NCBI GenBank assembly: GCA_027919835.1
Contig: JANVFP010000027.1
Span: 248,001-312,000 of the forward strand
Origin: Lentinula raphanica
Taxonomy: Eukaryota > Basidiomycota > Agaricomycetes > Agaricales > Omphalotaceae
Length of the DNA: 64,000 nucleotides
Direction: 5' to 3'
A program made the position numbers and the translations under genes. The notes below the pieces were generated by a model, which worked only from the letters and a program-made list of their open reading frames with translations, made no database searches and was not told the origin of the DNA. This document shows positions 21,531 to 34,555 of this stretch, piece after piece (position 1 is the first letter of the stretch; each line of letters opens with the position of its first letter).

Positions 21531-23738
21531 ATGTCTGCTCCCATCGAACAACATGTCTCCCTCCCCAATGGTGAGTCTCCCTTTTTTCTTTCACGTTTTA
21601 TTTGCTTTTTGTCTGTGCTAATCTACTTTCTCTTTAACCAGTCGACGACGTTGATGTCGAGCCTAACCTCGACGAGTACGTCTGGACTGCCGACTTCGAC
21701 AATCAGTGCCACGAAAAAGCACGCATGCTAGCCATCTTATCCTCCAATGAGGGCGGTAGCTCCGAGGACGACAATCTCTGGTCCAGCGATGACCGTGTCT
21801 CGAGTGCCACCACTGCTGAGCCCAGCGCCCACGAAGTTCCCAAGCTTGAAGCGAACCTTTATTATGCTGGCGTGGGTCCCAAGGAACGCGGGCCCAAGCT
21901 CATCTACAGGACCTCCGAGGACGTGTTCGAAGCTCCTTCTGGCCCTGAGGCGTACAAGCGTGTCATGAGGATTATTGCCGTTCCAGATACTCATGAGTTT
22001 GGTCCGAAAGTTTCGTGGGACGCGATTCGGGACCAGGTGCGTGATCTTCTCGTTACACAACAGTTTCTTTGCTCACGTTCGTTCTTAGGTCGTGGTGTTA
22101 CTCGACCAGAGGAATATCCAATTCACATCGGTCGATTTCGTTCGATTCACTTGGCTGAACAAGCGCGCGGATCGGGAGATCGACGAGGACGAGGACGATG
22201 AGGACACCGATGCGGAAGAGGAGAACTTAAACTACGACGACATCCCACGCATCCAGCCCGTCGAGTACGGAGACCGTCACGTCACCAACCCGACTATCTG
22301 GATCGGGGTCTTGCCTAACACTCTCAACGGCGGCATTGCGCACGACTCCTCAAAGGACATCCGTTCCTTCCTCGACTTGATCCACGTCGAGAACATCGAC
22401 ATTGCTTACCGTGAGTCGGTCTACAAGCCGTTGTGCGGTCACGGTCCAGCCCTTTTCTCCCCCGTCGAAGATGGTGACTCTCTCAAGGACGTCATCGGCA
22501 ATGTCTCTGTCGCCCTCAGTCTTCCTATTGCCGGTCGTAAGATGACGATGCAGGGTACTCTGGGCCCTTACTTCCGCGCTGGAGATAAGCTTTATGCCAT
22601 TACCGTCCGCCACAATGTCTTCACGCTCAACGAAGACAACCTAGAGTACCACTACCACGGTGTGTTTTAACTTCTGCGACCTTGAGAGATTCAAGAGCTT
22701 CTCTGACTTTGTTCCTTGGCTAGATTCTGCGCCCAAGAAGGAGGTCATGGTCATGGGCGCACCCGCGTTCAAGAACTACCTGGCTTCCATCCAGGCCCTG
22801 ATCAGCACGCATATCGACACCGTCGCGAGACTCGAGAAGAAGATTACGACGTTTAGAGGCCGGGTCCAGGCGGGAGTGGACGTCGTCGAGTCGCAGAAGA
22901 AGCTGGGCGAGCACGAGACTGAGCTTGCCAACACCCGCATCAAGATCGATCGTCTCAAGAACTTCTTCGTCAATATCAAGTTGAATTGGAGCAAGGCCGA
23001 GGACCGAGTTATCGGGTTCGTCCGCTGGGCTCCCTCCATTGGCGTCGGCATCGCTCCTCATCGTTATACACGCGACCTCTGTGTCATCGAGCTCGACAAG
23101 AAGAAGTTTAGGTCTCTGATCGGAAACGTCTTAAGCCTTGGTGCGTCGATGCTCCATCTTCACTAAATGCCGCTGATCGAGCTGTGATTCTCTCTGCATC
23201 TCTCTCTCTTCCAGGTCCCGAGATGTCCGAGTCAAAGCTCAAGTCCCTGATATACGAGCGTGTTGACGTCCCGTCCGATTTCAAGTACCCCGACAACGGT
23301 CTCCTTGTTCTCCAAGGAATGCTGACCGCCAACCAAGTCAACAACCCCACGACCCGGAATCTCGAAGGCAATCACCTTCGTCGTGTCCTCAAACGAGGCT
23401 TCACCACGAACACCACCGTCGGAACCCTCACTCAGTTCAAGTCATTTGTCCGCCAGTACTTCCCGATGGGCAACAAGGAGTCGCTCGAGGTCGCCATCCT
23501 CTCCCACGAGCGGGACTCGGGCACCTTCTCCAAGGGCGGCGACTCGGGATCCCTCATCGTCTCCACTCTTGGCGAGTTCCTTGCCCTGCTCACAGGCGGT
23601 ACCAACAAGGGAACGGACGGATCAGACATCACCTACGCGACTCTCTTTGAGTGGGTCTGGGATCTTGTCAAGGCCGAGTTCCCTGGCGCTAGCTTGTACT
23701 TTGGGAACATTGATGAGTTCCTCGCCGACGTGGCCTAG
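21531..23738 (+). CDS. Trypsin-fold-like protein (GDSGS motif), uncharacterised
   Basis: A 648-residue protein from five exons: 21531-21570, 21642-22036, 22089-22659, 22724-23140, 23215-23738, all joined in frame with GT-AG introns. The C-terminal half carries the elements of a chymotrypsin-like serine peptidase in the right order: TVRHNVF (His, about residue 320), DLCVIELD (candidate Asp, about 455) and KGGDSGSLI (Ser, about 585). Between His and Asp is an inserted Lys/Glu-rich helical stretch of about 100 residues, likely coiled coil. An acidic patch (DEDEDDEDTDAEEE) lies near residue 165. No signal peptide, so it is probably intracellular. Agaricomycetes carry many such uncharacterised proteins; I infer protease-fold ancestry, and activity is not assured. 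Confidence 0.8.
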
Positions 23739-24445
23739 GTTCGTCTCTTTTACTCCCTTTTTATCCTTCTTATACCCGTGACCTACGACCTTTTATGTTT
23801 AGGAACGGCAAACGCGTCTCGCGTCTTTTCTTCTTCTTCTATCTGCGACTCCTTTCTCTCTTCTGTGTACCCCACGCTCACTCCCATTAATCCCTGGCTC
23901 GGCCGGTTTATTTTCATTGTTACAAATATGATATTTTTGGGGGTTGCCTGAAATGCCATGGTCCTACATGGACCATGGTGCAGTGTAATATTGATATAAG
24001 TAGAGTTCACTTGATTACTGTTTCAGTCATAATGTTATGATAGTTTTACCTCAATCCTACTACTCGATGAAGATATTCCAACACAAGAAGCCCCAAGTCA
24101 AATTGAACAAACAGGTAAGATACTTACTTACAAAGATATCTAGAGTACAGGTTGAGTATAATAAACTATATACAGCAGCTACATGTATGAAAGGTGGTTG
24201 ATTCAAATTTCACATCGTTACAACGTTCTATCGCCATCATCATCTAGTATCAAAGTCGGCGCAACGTCAAAAGCAGAAGTGCAACAGACTTCGGCTTCCT
24301 CGAATGCCTCGGTTGGGCGACGAAGGGAGGAAGGAAAGGTAGGGAGGGTAAGGATCAATCTAAAATCTAATAGACATATCGGAAACTGAGAGGAGTCACA
24401 ATCAATGAAAACTGGTTAAAGATCCCTAACAAACGACTTGGAAAC
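23739..24445. other. Intergenic between two converging genes
   Basis: The 3' flanks of the plus-strand protease-like gene and the minus-strand MFS gene meet here. A short palindrome-like phrase CCATGGTCC...GGACCATGG occurs at about 23957-23981. No gene is supported. Confidence 0.4.
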
Positions 24446-27175
24446 TCACTTGACATTCTGCAAATCCGTCATATCCGCAAACGCCGTCTCGTTCTCGTGT
24501 GGACGGAACGCAGAGAGTCCCCCGAGGGACTCGCTGTCCTTCGCATCCTTCATATCCTTCATATCCTTCACATCCTTTGCATCGTTCACATCCCCAGTCG
24601 TCGTCGTAGATCCTTGTTTCGCACCTAGATGGGACATCCATCAGAGTCGTATCCAAACACATCTGCGCTAGCAGTGAAAGATTTAAGAAATAAAGAGAAA
24701 CGCCTCGAATCGACATACCAGAATCTGCTGCAGCAAGGTCGGCGGCATCGCGTTTCCGGTTCTGATAGCTCAGATAAACCCTCAACGCGACGAAGATCAG
24801 GACCTCCAAGCAGTTGCTGACGAGCATCGAGCCGATACCGAGGTGGTACGTCGGTGCGTCTTGGGTGCGGTAGAAGAATGGGCCTGAGGGGAGGGCAGTG
24901 GGAGGCAGAAAGGAGGGGAGGAAGGAGAGGAGAAGAAGGGGAGAAGAAGGGAAGAAGGAGGGAAGAAGGAGGAGAGAAGGAGGAGAGAAGGAGGGAAGAA
25001 GGAAAAGGACAAGGAGTCAACATAATGAGTCAATCGTGATAAAAAAAAGATTGTAATAAAAGGAGTGCGTTGGCTCACCACTGATATTCCCCACACACGC
25101 ACCCAACCAGATCAACGCGCTCGTCAGCTGTTTCTTCGTCTGACCCGCGGTGTTGCTCGTGATGAGGCTGAGGCCGAGGACGAAGGAGGATTGGTAGGAT
25201 CCTGTGTATGCAGCGTATGAAGGACATCGGGAGTGAACGGGAGTGAACGGGAGTGAATGGGAGTGAATGGGAGTGAATGGGAGTGAATGGGAGTAAAGGC
25301 ATGAGGATGATCATCGATAAGTGTATGAGTGGGTATGATATATGAAGCTTTGAAGACTTATATAGATACTTACCAGTCAGATAATAACAAATCAACCTCC
25401 CCACCGACGCGTCCTGAGGAGCAAGGAGGAATCCAAGCGTCCCGGCGATGGTAGGGAGCATGAAAAGGATACACACGAGTGTTCGGGAGTTGGGAGGAAG
25501 ACGGCCGTTGAGGTATGCGCTACATAATACGGGTGGAGAGGGAGTCAGACAAGGACTCGGAAGGAAGGTTGAAGAAGGAAGAGTAAGTAACGAAAAGAGA
25601 GGTTCTTTGACGCTTACCCTAATCCAATCCAGATACACACCAGCGCACCTTGCGGAATCCCCAGCAGCGTGGTCTGGAGAGTGTCGAACCCAAGACCTTG
25701 GATGATGAGTGTCGAGAACTAAATCATAACCGCCATCAGTAAGTATCATCTTGTCATTCGCTCCACCATTTCCCAATCGAACACGGTAAAAAGTTCAAAC
25801 TCACATTACTTATCCCCCATTCGGGATATTCCCCACCAAGCCCAGCGCGAAGAACAACCACGACTTTGGATCGAGAAACGTCTCTCTGAACTATTCCCAT
25901 TATCCACCCCAGTCTGGTTTTCCCTCAGCCTCCCTACAGCTAAAAGGCGTTCCTCGCGCGTGAGCGCGCGCGCGGTGGCAGGGGAATCGGGGAGGACAAA
26001 GAAGAGGACGATGGCCCAGAGGGAACAGAGGGAACCGACGATGAGGAACCTATGAACAACGAGGTCAGCGTTTTGAGGGAAGTTGTGGTTGTGATGTGGA
26101 CAGGCCGGGGAAGCAGGTAAAGAACATAGAACGTATACGTACTCGTACTTCCAGCTCGCCAACGAGCCCTTGATATGTCCAATCGCGTATCCAAGTAACC
26201 CTCCTCCGGCAACACCGACACCGTTGGCAGCGTACCACATCGATATCCGCGAGGGCTGTTCGGAACGACGGTAGAACATGGTGGTGATGAGCATGAACCT
26301 GGATAGAAGTTGAGTACGAGGATGAGTACTTAAGGGGAAAAGGAAAGAGGAGAGGAGGCATACGCAGGGTCGGCGATGGCCTCGAAAGCTCCTGAGAGGA
26401 TACGGAGAACCGCCAGTTCGGTGAAGTTGCGCGAGGCTGCCTGGGCCCTAGAGAGATGAAAGGGGAGGAGAGGATCTTTTGTATAAGCATTAGGCATCGA
26501 CGATAGAGCTGGATAGTAACCCACATAAGTAAAACTCCCCAGAGAAAGATATTAATCGCAAGGTATTTTCCGCTCGGGGACCGTTGCATGAGTAGGTTGG
26601 AGGGCAAGCCCCATGCGAGCCAGCCAAAGTAGAACAGAGAGGAGAGCCAGCTGGAAGGAACGATGAGGACTTGAAGAATGAGATTATGCAAGTGCGAAAG
26701 AAGGCAGACCTGTATTCCGTTCCGTGAAGCTTTAGATCGGTCTTGATTCCAAAGATGGCCGCGTACGAAAGGGTGGTTTTGTCGATGTACTGGAAGGCAA
26801 GAGATAAGTGAGGAGGAAGAAAAGAGCCAATGGTTGATCCGACGCACATAGAATGCATAGCAAACAGCCAAACTAAAGCCTCAATGAGCTATGGTAGCCA
26901 GAATTTGACAAGGATTAAATAACATACCAGGGAATGATCAACCTATCAATCTTCCTCCTCAACTTGAGCTCCTCAACAGGATCAATACTCGTCTCATTAG
27001 GATACTTTTCCAACGCCTCTCTATAAAACTCATCCAGAGGTTCCCGATTCCACAGACGCGCAGCAGAGAAGGGATGTGTCCCGATTAACACTGAATCAGG
27101 TATGTTTCGTCTGTCGGGAGCTTGTTCGGTGTAAGAGATGGAGGGCGCGGCGTCGTCTTTGGAGGAAGTGGACAT
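24446..27175 (-). CDS. MFS transporter, allantoate-permease (Dal5/ACS) type
   Basis: Plasma-membrane major facilitator carrier of the anion:cation symporter family, which moves allantoate, ureidosuccinate, vitamins or other organic anions. The start codon at 27175-27173 begins MSTSSKDDAAPS. About ten short introns separate exons whose translations form a complete 12-helix protein. Pieces include RLIIPW before helix 1, TTLSYAAIFGIKTDL after it, LFYFGWLAWGLPSNLLMQ, and MWYAANGVGVAGGGLLGYAI. A central cytoplasmic loop with a TREERLLAVGRLREN-like segment follows, then YLSYQNRKRD after the last helix. The C-terminal tail contains KDMKDMKDAKD repeats, from a short CATCCTTCATAT repeat at 24540-24590. 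The reading frame is preserved throughout. The substrate cannot be read from sequence. Confidence 0.85.
25231..25305. repeat. 10-base tandem repeat in an intron of the MFS gene
   Basis: Seven or eight units of GGGAGTGAAC/GGGAGTGAAT run head to tail in non-coding sequence between two MFS exons. Probably unstable in length between strains. Confidence 0.75.
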
Positions 27176-30100
27176 CTTGGGCTTGGGCTTGAGAGTGGGG
27201 AAAGAGGGGAAAGCCGGGGTGAACAAACCTCCCCCCACATTTTTTCTTCAACTTTTAAGCGTGAAGAGATGGAAGTGCCTGATCGAATTAACGGTCGGTC
27301 CGGAGGGGAGCGGGTTTTTAAGTGCCGGCTGGAGCGATCCGGTGTACCGACGATTCTTACCAGTCACTGCCACTCAGACTCCTACGTCGTTGTTCTCGTG
27401 TGCTTTGCATCCGAGAGCACGGCTTCGGAACATAAAACTTGGCACTCAGATAAGAAGACTGTCGTTGAACACGCTCAGGTCCTGTCTGGAATTGCCGGAT
27501 TCGGTGATTCTTACGCTCTTGACTCTTCTTGTCGCTCTGGTTCTCCAATCGATTGCTAGCTAGCATCATCACCGATCTCTATACACCAGAATGCCAAGTG
27601 TTTTTCTATCCGCCCAAACACCGAGTCGTCCACGGTCCACCTCAACGAGGAATTCACTCCGACCATATCCTCGTCCCCTACTCCGCCTACAACGAACTCA
27701 TCCTAACCAATCACCTCGTTAACCCAGCCGTCGCTCAATGAGGAATTCACTCCCACCCCACCATATCCCCCTCACCTACTCCGTCTCCAACGAACTCATC
27801 CACCCCGAACTTGTGGGCAAGGTTTCCAACCCATTCAAGAAACCTAGTCGGAATCCCTGACCCTCGACCTCTGCCAGTGGTTGCCGTCCGTTCCCCAGGC
27901 TCAAGCCTATCCGATGTCCTGTGACAAACCGATTCGCGATCGCTTTCCCACTACACACATAACATCCTCCGAGTCCCAATCTTCCTTCCCTGTCCTTCTC
28001 GCACTCTGCCCTCATCACGAGTAAACGAGTGATACCGACGGGCAGACGAAGAAACAGCCCCATCGATGCTGAAAAGACTCCGGTCTTTTCTCTTGCTCAC
28101 TCGCTGAGCGCTGAGCGCTCGTATGACTTCCTATCTCAAACCCATCCTCGGGCGTACCAGCACCAGGTAAGCACCAATAGCTTCATTTCTGCATTTACCG
28201 TTCTCTGACTTTATCCTTAGAGTAGGATTGCGCGTAGGATGTTTCCATGGCTTGCTATCACTTTAGGAACGAGGAGGAGGAGGACTGGGAAAAGTTGTCC
28301 GGTGGAATGGGTTGGGTAGAATCGAACCCAAGGTACGTTCCCCAGATCTATTTCTGTTAATTCGTCGTGTAACGATTGATTTGACTTCACTTGTAGGATC
28401 CGATCCATCGTGCGCTCAATGTAATGAAGAGTCAAAACTGCACTAGCGGAGAATCGTTTTCTCCCTTGATCCCTGAATCAGGTATCGGAGACTCATTTAT
28501 TCCACGCTCTTCAAGACCCAGGTGGAAAGTTCAGAACGACGTTGAACGTTCAAAGCTCGAATCCTTCATTGTCTCTCGGCTCCCGTACATCGTGCTTCAA
28601 GCTCAAGCTTCATGCACATGCTTCATGCTTCATGCTCAATTCTCGAAATCCTTAACTCACCACAAAGTCGTTCATGTTCACTTCACTGGCCAATGTGGAC
28701 CGACAACACGCGACAACTCGACAGTCGACACCCACCTTCTCCAAGCACTCAACAGAACGGGGGGGGGGACTACCCTACCGTGTTCTGAAGGGGAGCCGGA
28801 GCTTGATATTGGATAGTCGCTCTTGCTTATGGAGACGAAGACGGAAGAGGGAAGGAACTTGACGATGCGATGAAGAGGTGGGGGGGGGGGGGGGAACGCG
28901 GGTGACGGGTGTGATGGATGAGGAAACGATGGAGGTGCCAGTGGAGTTGGTGTAGGTAAATCATGAAGGAGGTTACATAAAGGAGGTTAAGGCGGACTCG
29001 GAAGACTTACTTGAAAGACTTTATGACTGGCAAGCTCCCGCCGACCACCACTCAACCCAACCCACCGCTATTCGAACATGCGAACATGCAAGGTGGCCAC
29101 TGAGTACGGGTCCTTCGTTGTGATTGTATCGAGAACCTAGTCTCAAAATCCAAGTTTGCCGCAGACTCGATCCCTCAGGCCTCAGGCCTCAAGGCCTCAC
29201 TTCTCACTTCTCACATCTCACATCTCAAGACTACCTTTGTACCCGGGCTCCAAGTGCGCGTTGTCAATCATCCAGCCATGAACATCGACTACTCCCCACC
29301 TCTTCACTTCTCTAGATTTCGAAATTGAATTTCCGGTGCGATTATATCTAGATATCTGGCGTCTGTGGAATGAAGGGGCGGAGGACTCGGGGACTCAAAG
29401 AAAGTGGCAGGTAAGCGGAATCCGGGTATCGAGATGAGACGACGAGGGGGACGTGTTCTCATTGTTCCAACAGAGACGAAATCTATCAGAAAGAGAACGG
29501 AACGGGTATCGTTACATGGGGCGCTGCGTACACGTACACGTTCCATGCTGTCTGATCATGAGACGAACGAAATCAACGCCCTTGGCCCTTGGGGAGATAT
29601 TCCCGCGCGCCCACGTCAGGGAAATGACGAAGTAGCGTTGTTCGTGCGGTTTTGATTTCAGATTATGATTCTGACTCAGAGTGCCCGTGGGGTTGGACTA
29701 CAATCCGGACATTATAAATTACCTTCGACATCGACCAGAATCTCCCTCTATCTTCCCGACAATATCTTCCCTCAACTTTTCAGAATTCCTTTCAACTTTT
29801 CAGGCGGCGGGCCCCACGATCTTCTTGGAACCTTGTACCTTAGGTTCTCTTTCTCTCTTTCTCTTCACCACTCCTCCTTGAACCCAACGCCTCGTCGGCG
29901 AATCGCGATCACGCCACCCAATAATATCTCTTTCGTTACGTATCACCTACCATCTGGTTTTTTCCCCCCTTCAACCTTCAAATCAAAGCCATCTCATAGC
30001 CGGCTACTACATGATCGTACTAGGTACTAGATGTTGACGTTTTTTTTCCTTCTCTACATTCTCTCATCTCTGACCTTTTGCATCAGCTTTGGATAAGAAT

Positions 30101-30580
30101 GAACAGTCACTCTGAACGAGCAAGGAAGATCGGTGGGGCTCCAACGGGGTTACGTTACTAGGGCTAAGAGTACGTTGATAATGCCCTTGATTTGTGCTCA
30201 GTGCTCAGCGCTCAGTGCTCACATGCAATCAGATGCAATCCCATGTGCAGTTGGATATTGCTGGATTTTGCTGTATACACATAAAACATCATGAAACAGC
30301 CTCGTATGATGATGATCGATAACATCGATGATCTTCATCAATCATTGAGCCGTTCGCGATATCGGCTGTCTTCTCCAGCTGCCAGCCTGCCACGTTATTC
30401 CTGGGTAACCTTTTTGAATTGCGGGACATTCTCTCGCATATGAGATTGACGGACAAATTGTCAAATCCCCCCCCCCTCCCCAAGAGCTGGTCTCCAAATC
30501 CTACTGTAAATCTCCCAAGCACCCGCCCCCCAATTGCAGCAATCCCCAATTCCCTTTCCTGTATCAAAATTCCCTTCACG
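27176..30580. other. Long intergenic region with local duplication and poly-G tracts
   Basis: No gene is supported over 3.4 kb. A tandem duplication of about 90 bases is visible: GAGGAATTCACTCC and the following CATATC...CTACTCCG...CAACGAACTCATCC occur at about 27648-27705 and again at 27740-27802. G runs of 9 and 14 bases lie near 28760 and 28878. Simple CTTCATGCTTCATGC-like repeats occur near 28605-28640. Several 60-130 codon frames exist but show no domain or splice support. Confidence 0.45.
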
Positions 30581-31634
30581 ATGATGATGTTCTTCACCGC
30601 CGCGGCTGCCACTATCGGGGTGGTCTCAGTTCGAGCTCTCCCTGTTCCAGATCTGGACGCTCAGGCCATGATCTCCACTTCCGAGTTGCCGTCAGCTATC
30701 GATGTTCACAACCAGGCATCTCCTCAAGGTAGTAAATGTCAGGCTCACTTTCTCTTTGTTTCTTTCCTATGCCCATCAACCCTTTTCTGACATATTGTGT
30801 TTTTCCCCCCCAAATGCAGATGGAAAAGAGATCACTGTCAACAAGCGGAGGTTCTCAGTGAACAAAACCCCAGTGTATCTATGTAGCTCGATCTTCAGAA
30901 CCGATCAAACTCAATGCCTACTTCTCTGCGCACTTCAAACCCATGGCGTTTCAGGTCATCCCCTTCGTAGTATATAAGGATGATGCACAGTGGGGGGCAG
31001 CCGCTTATTCATGGAGTACTGAGTGTTCATCTTATGTACTCAATTCAGACCGTGAATTGTACAAGCTCGTCAGAAAGTCGCAGGTGCCAGGTGAGTATGA
31101 CAATCTCATCACTAGCATTAGCATCGCTGACCTTTGCAAATAAATCCAATACAGAACTTGGAATTGACGAAAAGATGGACCTCATCATAGCCTCCGAGTT
31201 CTACAAACAACATGAACGTCTTCGACCCGCTCTAGCTGAGATATACCACCAAGTTGTGAAAAGTTTCGAGCCTCGGCATCGGGTTCCGAACGAGATGAAC
31301 AAGCATTTGTTGCTCTTCAAGCTTCAATGCCTATTTCATTTCGGCTACCGTAGGTGTGTGATATCTTGACCTGCGTTATGCTGATAATCATTAATCAATG
31401 TCTATCCGTATACCAGCGCGCGCTGAAGTGGAAGCCCGCAAAGAATTCTTGACTCAGCGCTCCGGAATATATATCCGATTCAGACTATTTCATCAAGAAA
31501 TTATCGCTCGAATGAATGCAGGAGAGATGGAATCAGGGGATATGGTGATCCACCAGTTAGCTGATGTCAATCTCAATAGGTACTTGAAGTTGAATCAAAC
31601 AGCATTCTCGAGTGTTGACCAAGAATTCTTTTAG
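30581..31634 (+). pseudogene. Predicted secreted protein, unidentified, with a frameshift
   Basis: The first exon (30581-30728) starts MMMFFTAAAATIGVVSVRAL, a clear signal peptide. The next exon begins at 30820 (DGKEITVNKRRFSV). Later exons, ending at 31634, read coherently in other phases (FVVYKDDAQWGAAAYSW; IIASEFYKQHERLRPALAEI; EVEARKEFLTQRSG). Within exon 2 the frame breaks at about 30876-30883. The first part runs to PVY, and the following part (VARSSEPIKLNAYF) is open only in the +1 frame. A four-base duplication in TATCTATG would explain this. It is therefore either a recent pseudogene or a sequencing error. I see no known domain; a secreted or vacuolar role is inferred from the leader only. 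Confidence 0.5.
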
Positions 31635-31719
31635 GGCATATTATCTTTCTGGAGCATATGAAGCAGTACCAGTAAGAGATTTGAGTGGATTGCCTCCAGT
31701 CCTCCATCAGTATATTAGA

Positions 31720-32240
31720 TCTAGACCGCCATGATACAAGATGCCAGGCTGTATTTTGAGTAGTAGCTGCAATTACCCTCACCGTTTCCGTCGAGGATCA
31801 TGATGTGGAATCGACCCCTGGAAAGCACAGAGCTTGGCTTGTGAGCACTTGTGTGTGTGGGTCCAGAGGTGTGAAGGCGTAGACCTGGACCCACAGTTTC
31901 CTGAAAGAGAGGAGGGAACACTAAATTGGGGGGGGGGGGGGGGATTGTTGATGTCGATGAGAGCTCTGGCGATCTGGATTTCCGCCGTGGACTGATGGTA
32001 CACCAACGCGTAGACCCAGTGGGACGTTTGGTGACAGGCAAAACATCGGGTTTCCTCGCTCGTTCTCGCTTCATTCAACATCCGCAGAGTGAAATTGTAA
32101 GCCGTCATCGTCAGCACGTTGATGTAGCCGATACGATTGAGGCGGATAACGACAACAAAGACGAAAGTGATTTGAGGGGAAGGAGAGGCGAGGGTCCATC
32201 AACAGGTTTCGTGATATCGGTGTGTTCAAAGGCCTGCTGG
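31720..32240 (-). other. Possible minus-strand gene fragment and poly-G tract
   Basis: Minus-strand frame from 32117 reads TRCFACHQTSHWVYALVYHQ, which looks coding, and a downstream piece reads GRFHIMILDGNGEGNC. The two would be joined across an intron whose 3' part contains a C17-type tract (G run on plus at about 31927-31943). No family was recognised and no complete gene model could be built. It could be a small gene or a remnant. Confidence 0.25.
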
Positions 32241-33057
32241 AGAGTTACGCGTTAGACACCCGTGGAAGTTGAATTCTAGATTGAAGAATTGGGATCCCGA
32301 TTAGTGCATCCTGGGCCTGAAGCTGAAGGTTTGATGCTTTTCTTTGCCTGTGAGAGGTTGAAGCTAAGGTCGATTCACTTGGCGCTCACGTACGTACCGT
32401 CGGAATTACGTAACTCGCTGTTCTTTTCCCTCAACCTTTCCTGTCAAAAAACATATCGCTCTCTCCTTTACTTTTTCTCACCTAAGCTCTTGCTTTCTTG
32501 TACAAGATATTCACCGTGGCACGGTGATGTGCTCGCGAAGCTTAATCCCAGTTGAATAGATAGTACTCTGAAATACCTCAGAAGATGAAGGGGCAAAAGC
32601 ACGAAACTCACCATGAATGTGCCATGCTCCCAGTTTCTCCCTAAACACACAAAACTCAAAATTTGAGCTCATCACATCATTCAAAAGCGTGTAAACCAGT
32701 TGAGGCAGTTGAGGCGAGCATAAATCTGAGAGCACTAAGAAAAAGATGAGGATTTGAAGGCAGAACCAAGCATATTATCTGAAAACGAGCAAAATTCAGA
32801 TTCTATCGTAGCTCCGTTTTTGCCAAACAAGTACAAACTCAGACCACACTCTACGGACCTCACATGAAACCACTTGCTTCGCTTCGCTCGCAAAAACCTT
32901 CGTACATCTCAAAAACTTCACCTACATACCTTCTCTCAACCTTTCTGGCAACCGTTCGCCGACTACGGATTACGCAATTCGGAAATCCCTTCACCCCTGT
33001 TTCTACCCACACCCACTTTCAAGCTCAAGTTTCGTCCTTCTTGCTGAACTCACCGAG
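32241..33057. other. Intergenic, promoter side of the small membrane protein
   Basis: No supported gene. Pyrimidine-rich sequence increases towards 33057, typical of basidiomycete core promoters and leaders. Confidence 0.4.
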
Positions 33058-34025
33058 ATGGCTGACTTGTGAGTGACCTGTGTTATGCTTGATACTATAC
33101 TCTCCGCATACTCAATCTCAATCTCAATCTTATCCTCGTTCTATCATTCGATTTGCTAGGGGAGATTTCATTGCTTTGATTGTGGTAAGTGATACTTCGT
33201 TCCTATACGGCTCCAACGAACACGGTTTCTGATGTGCATACCTTCTTTTTTCTGTTCCTTCCTTGTTTTATATTCTCTTCTCTTCCGCACCTCATCACAC
33301 CTCAAACCCAACCTCAAACCCAATCCACGCAACCAATGCTCAAAACGTTCAATCAATAACTGCCGTCCTCTTTCCTCTCTCCTCTATGAACTTTAAAGAC
33401 GATCGCAGTGTTCGCCGGAATCATCTACCTCGCGTACACTGTGACAAGCTCCGTTTCGGACAGTGTGAAGTCTACGAAAGATAGGTGCGTCTATCTAGGA
33501 CTTTTTCGGAACTGTTTTCCGTGATTCTGACTTCCACTTGCGGCTTCTGTTGTTTGTGGGCTTCGTGATATGCACAGATTAAAAGAAAAGGGGTATGAGA
33601 TCTCCAACCAAGGAATGTCAGTGAAGACATCGAAGAGGATGAACAGGGAGGATTATGTCGATGCGACGCAGAGGTACGCAGCTGAACTCCTCTTTGTAAT
33701 CTACACTCTATCTTGCTTTGCTTTGCTCTCTCCTCATCTCATGTATTCCGTCGCTAACACGAAACACCTCCTTCTTCCCTTCCCACATCATCCCTTGACC
33801 CTTCTTGACCGCAGAGGAATCATCCGAGCCATGGGCGCAGCATCCTTCGGTTCCAATGCCAACGGCACTCCCGACGTTACCTCCGCTACCTCTTCGACAT
33901 CATCGGCTAATCTGGCTAATCTAAAATCCCCACCGCTGGAACATAGGTCGAGTTCTTCGTCGTCGATCAAGACGACTTCGTCGGGGCAGAAGATTAGTAT
34001 TTTTGGGAAAAAGAAACATGATTGA
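33058..34025 (+). CDS. Small single-pass membrane protein, uncharacterised
   Basis: A 142-residue protein from five exons: 33058-33068, 33160-33184, 33399-33484, 33578-33673, 33815-34025; the total coding length of 429 bases is in frame. The N-terminus MADLGDFIALIV continues across an intron into a hydrophobic helix (AVFAGIIYLAYTV, residues about 13-30), with almost nothing before it, so it is probably a signal anchor. Next comes a basic linker (DRLKEKGYEISNQGMSVKTS), then a Ser/Thr-rich tail ending ISIFGKKKHD. The eleven-base first exon is easily missed by automatic annotation. Function unknown; location at the ER or another endomembrane is inferred. Confidence 0.7.
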
Positions 34026-34555
34026 TTGGATTGGATGGATTGGATTGAAGGGAGCGGTGGACGTGAGTGGAGATTACTAAAAAAATCGAAAGATATACCC
34101 GCAGTGTCGGATGCTGGAGGCGGAGGCGGAGGTGGACTTCTGGTGGAGACGGTTACCGGCTTGCCAACCGTCGTTCTTTGGATATTGGTGGCGAAAATAC
34201 ATTGTATCATCATCAACGCCTCTTCCCCAGCGATGGTTGCGGTTCTCTATTTATCACTTTCTATTTTCTCCAAATGATTTTTATCTTTCTACACTTCATT
34301 CGTACATCAAAGGCTATTTACAACAACATTGGTAGATATTGGTTGAACGTTGAAACTACTACATATTCGCATCTCCGTCCTTTGACTAAAACATTGCTAC
34401 AATCTTGAACTTCTTATTTGGATCCTGCATGTCTAAAGGCCAAACGCCTCTTCCGACTTCGAAAGCAAGACTATGGCATGTACTTATCAGAGTGATGCAA
34501 GCTAAGAGAGGCTAGGAGAGACTCAGTACCTAACCTCAGGAGCAGGACAACAACT
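34026..34555. other. Convergent intergenic region
   Basis: The 3' ends of the small membrane protein gene and the HAL2-like gene face each other here. No gene is visible; the sequence is Ser-like low complexity on translation and becomes AT-rich near 34250-34400. Confidence 0.4.

Noticed and set aside
23957..23981. CCATGGTCC...GGACCATGG palindrome as a terminator or regulatory site
   Set aside because: Too short and isolated to assign a function in a fungal intergenic region.
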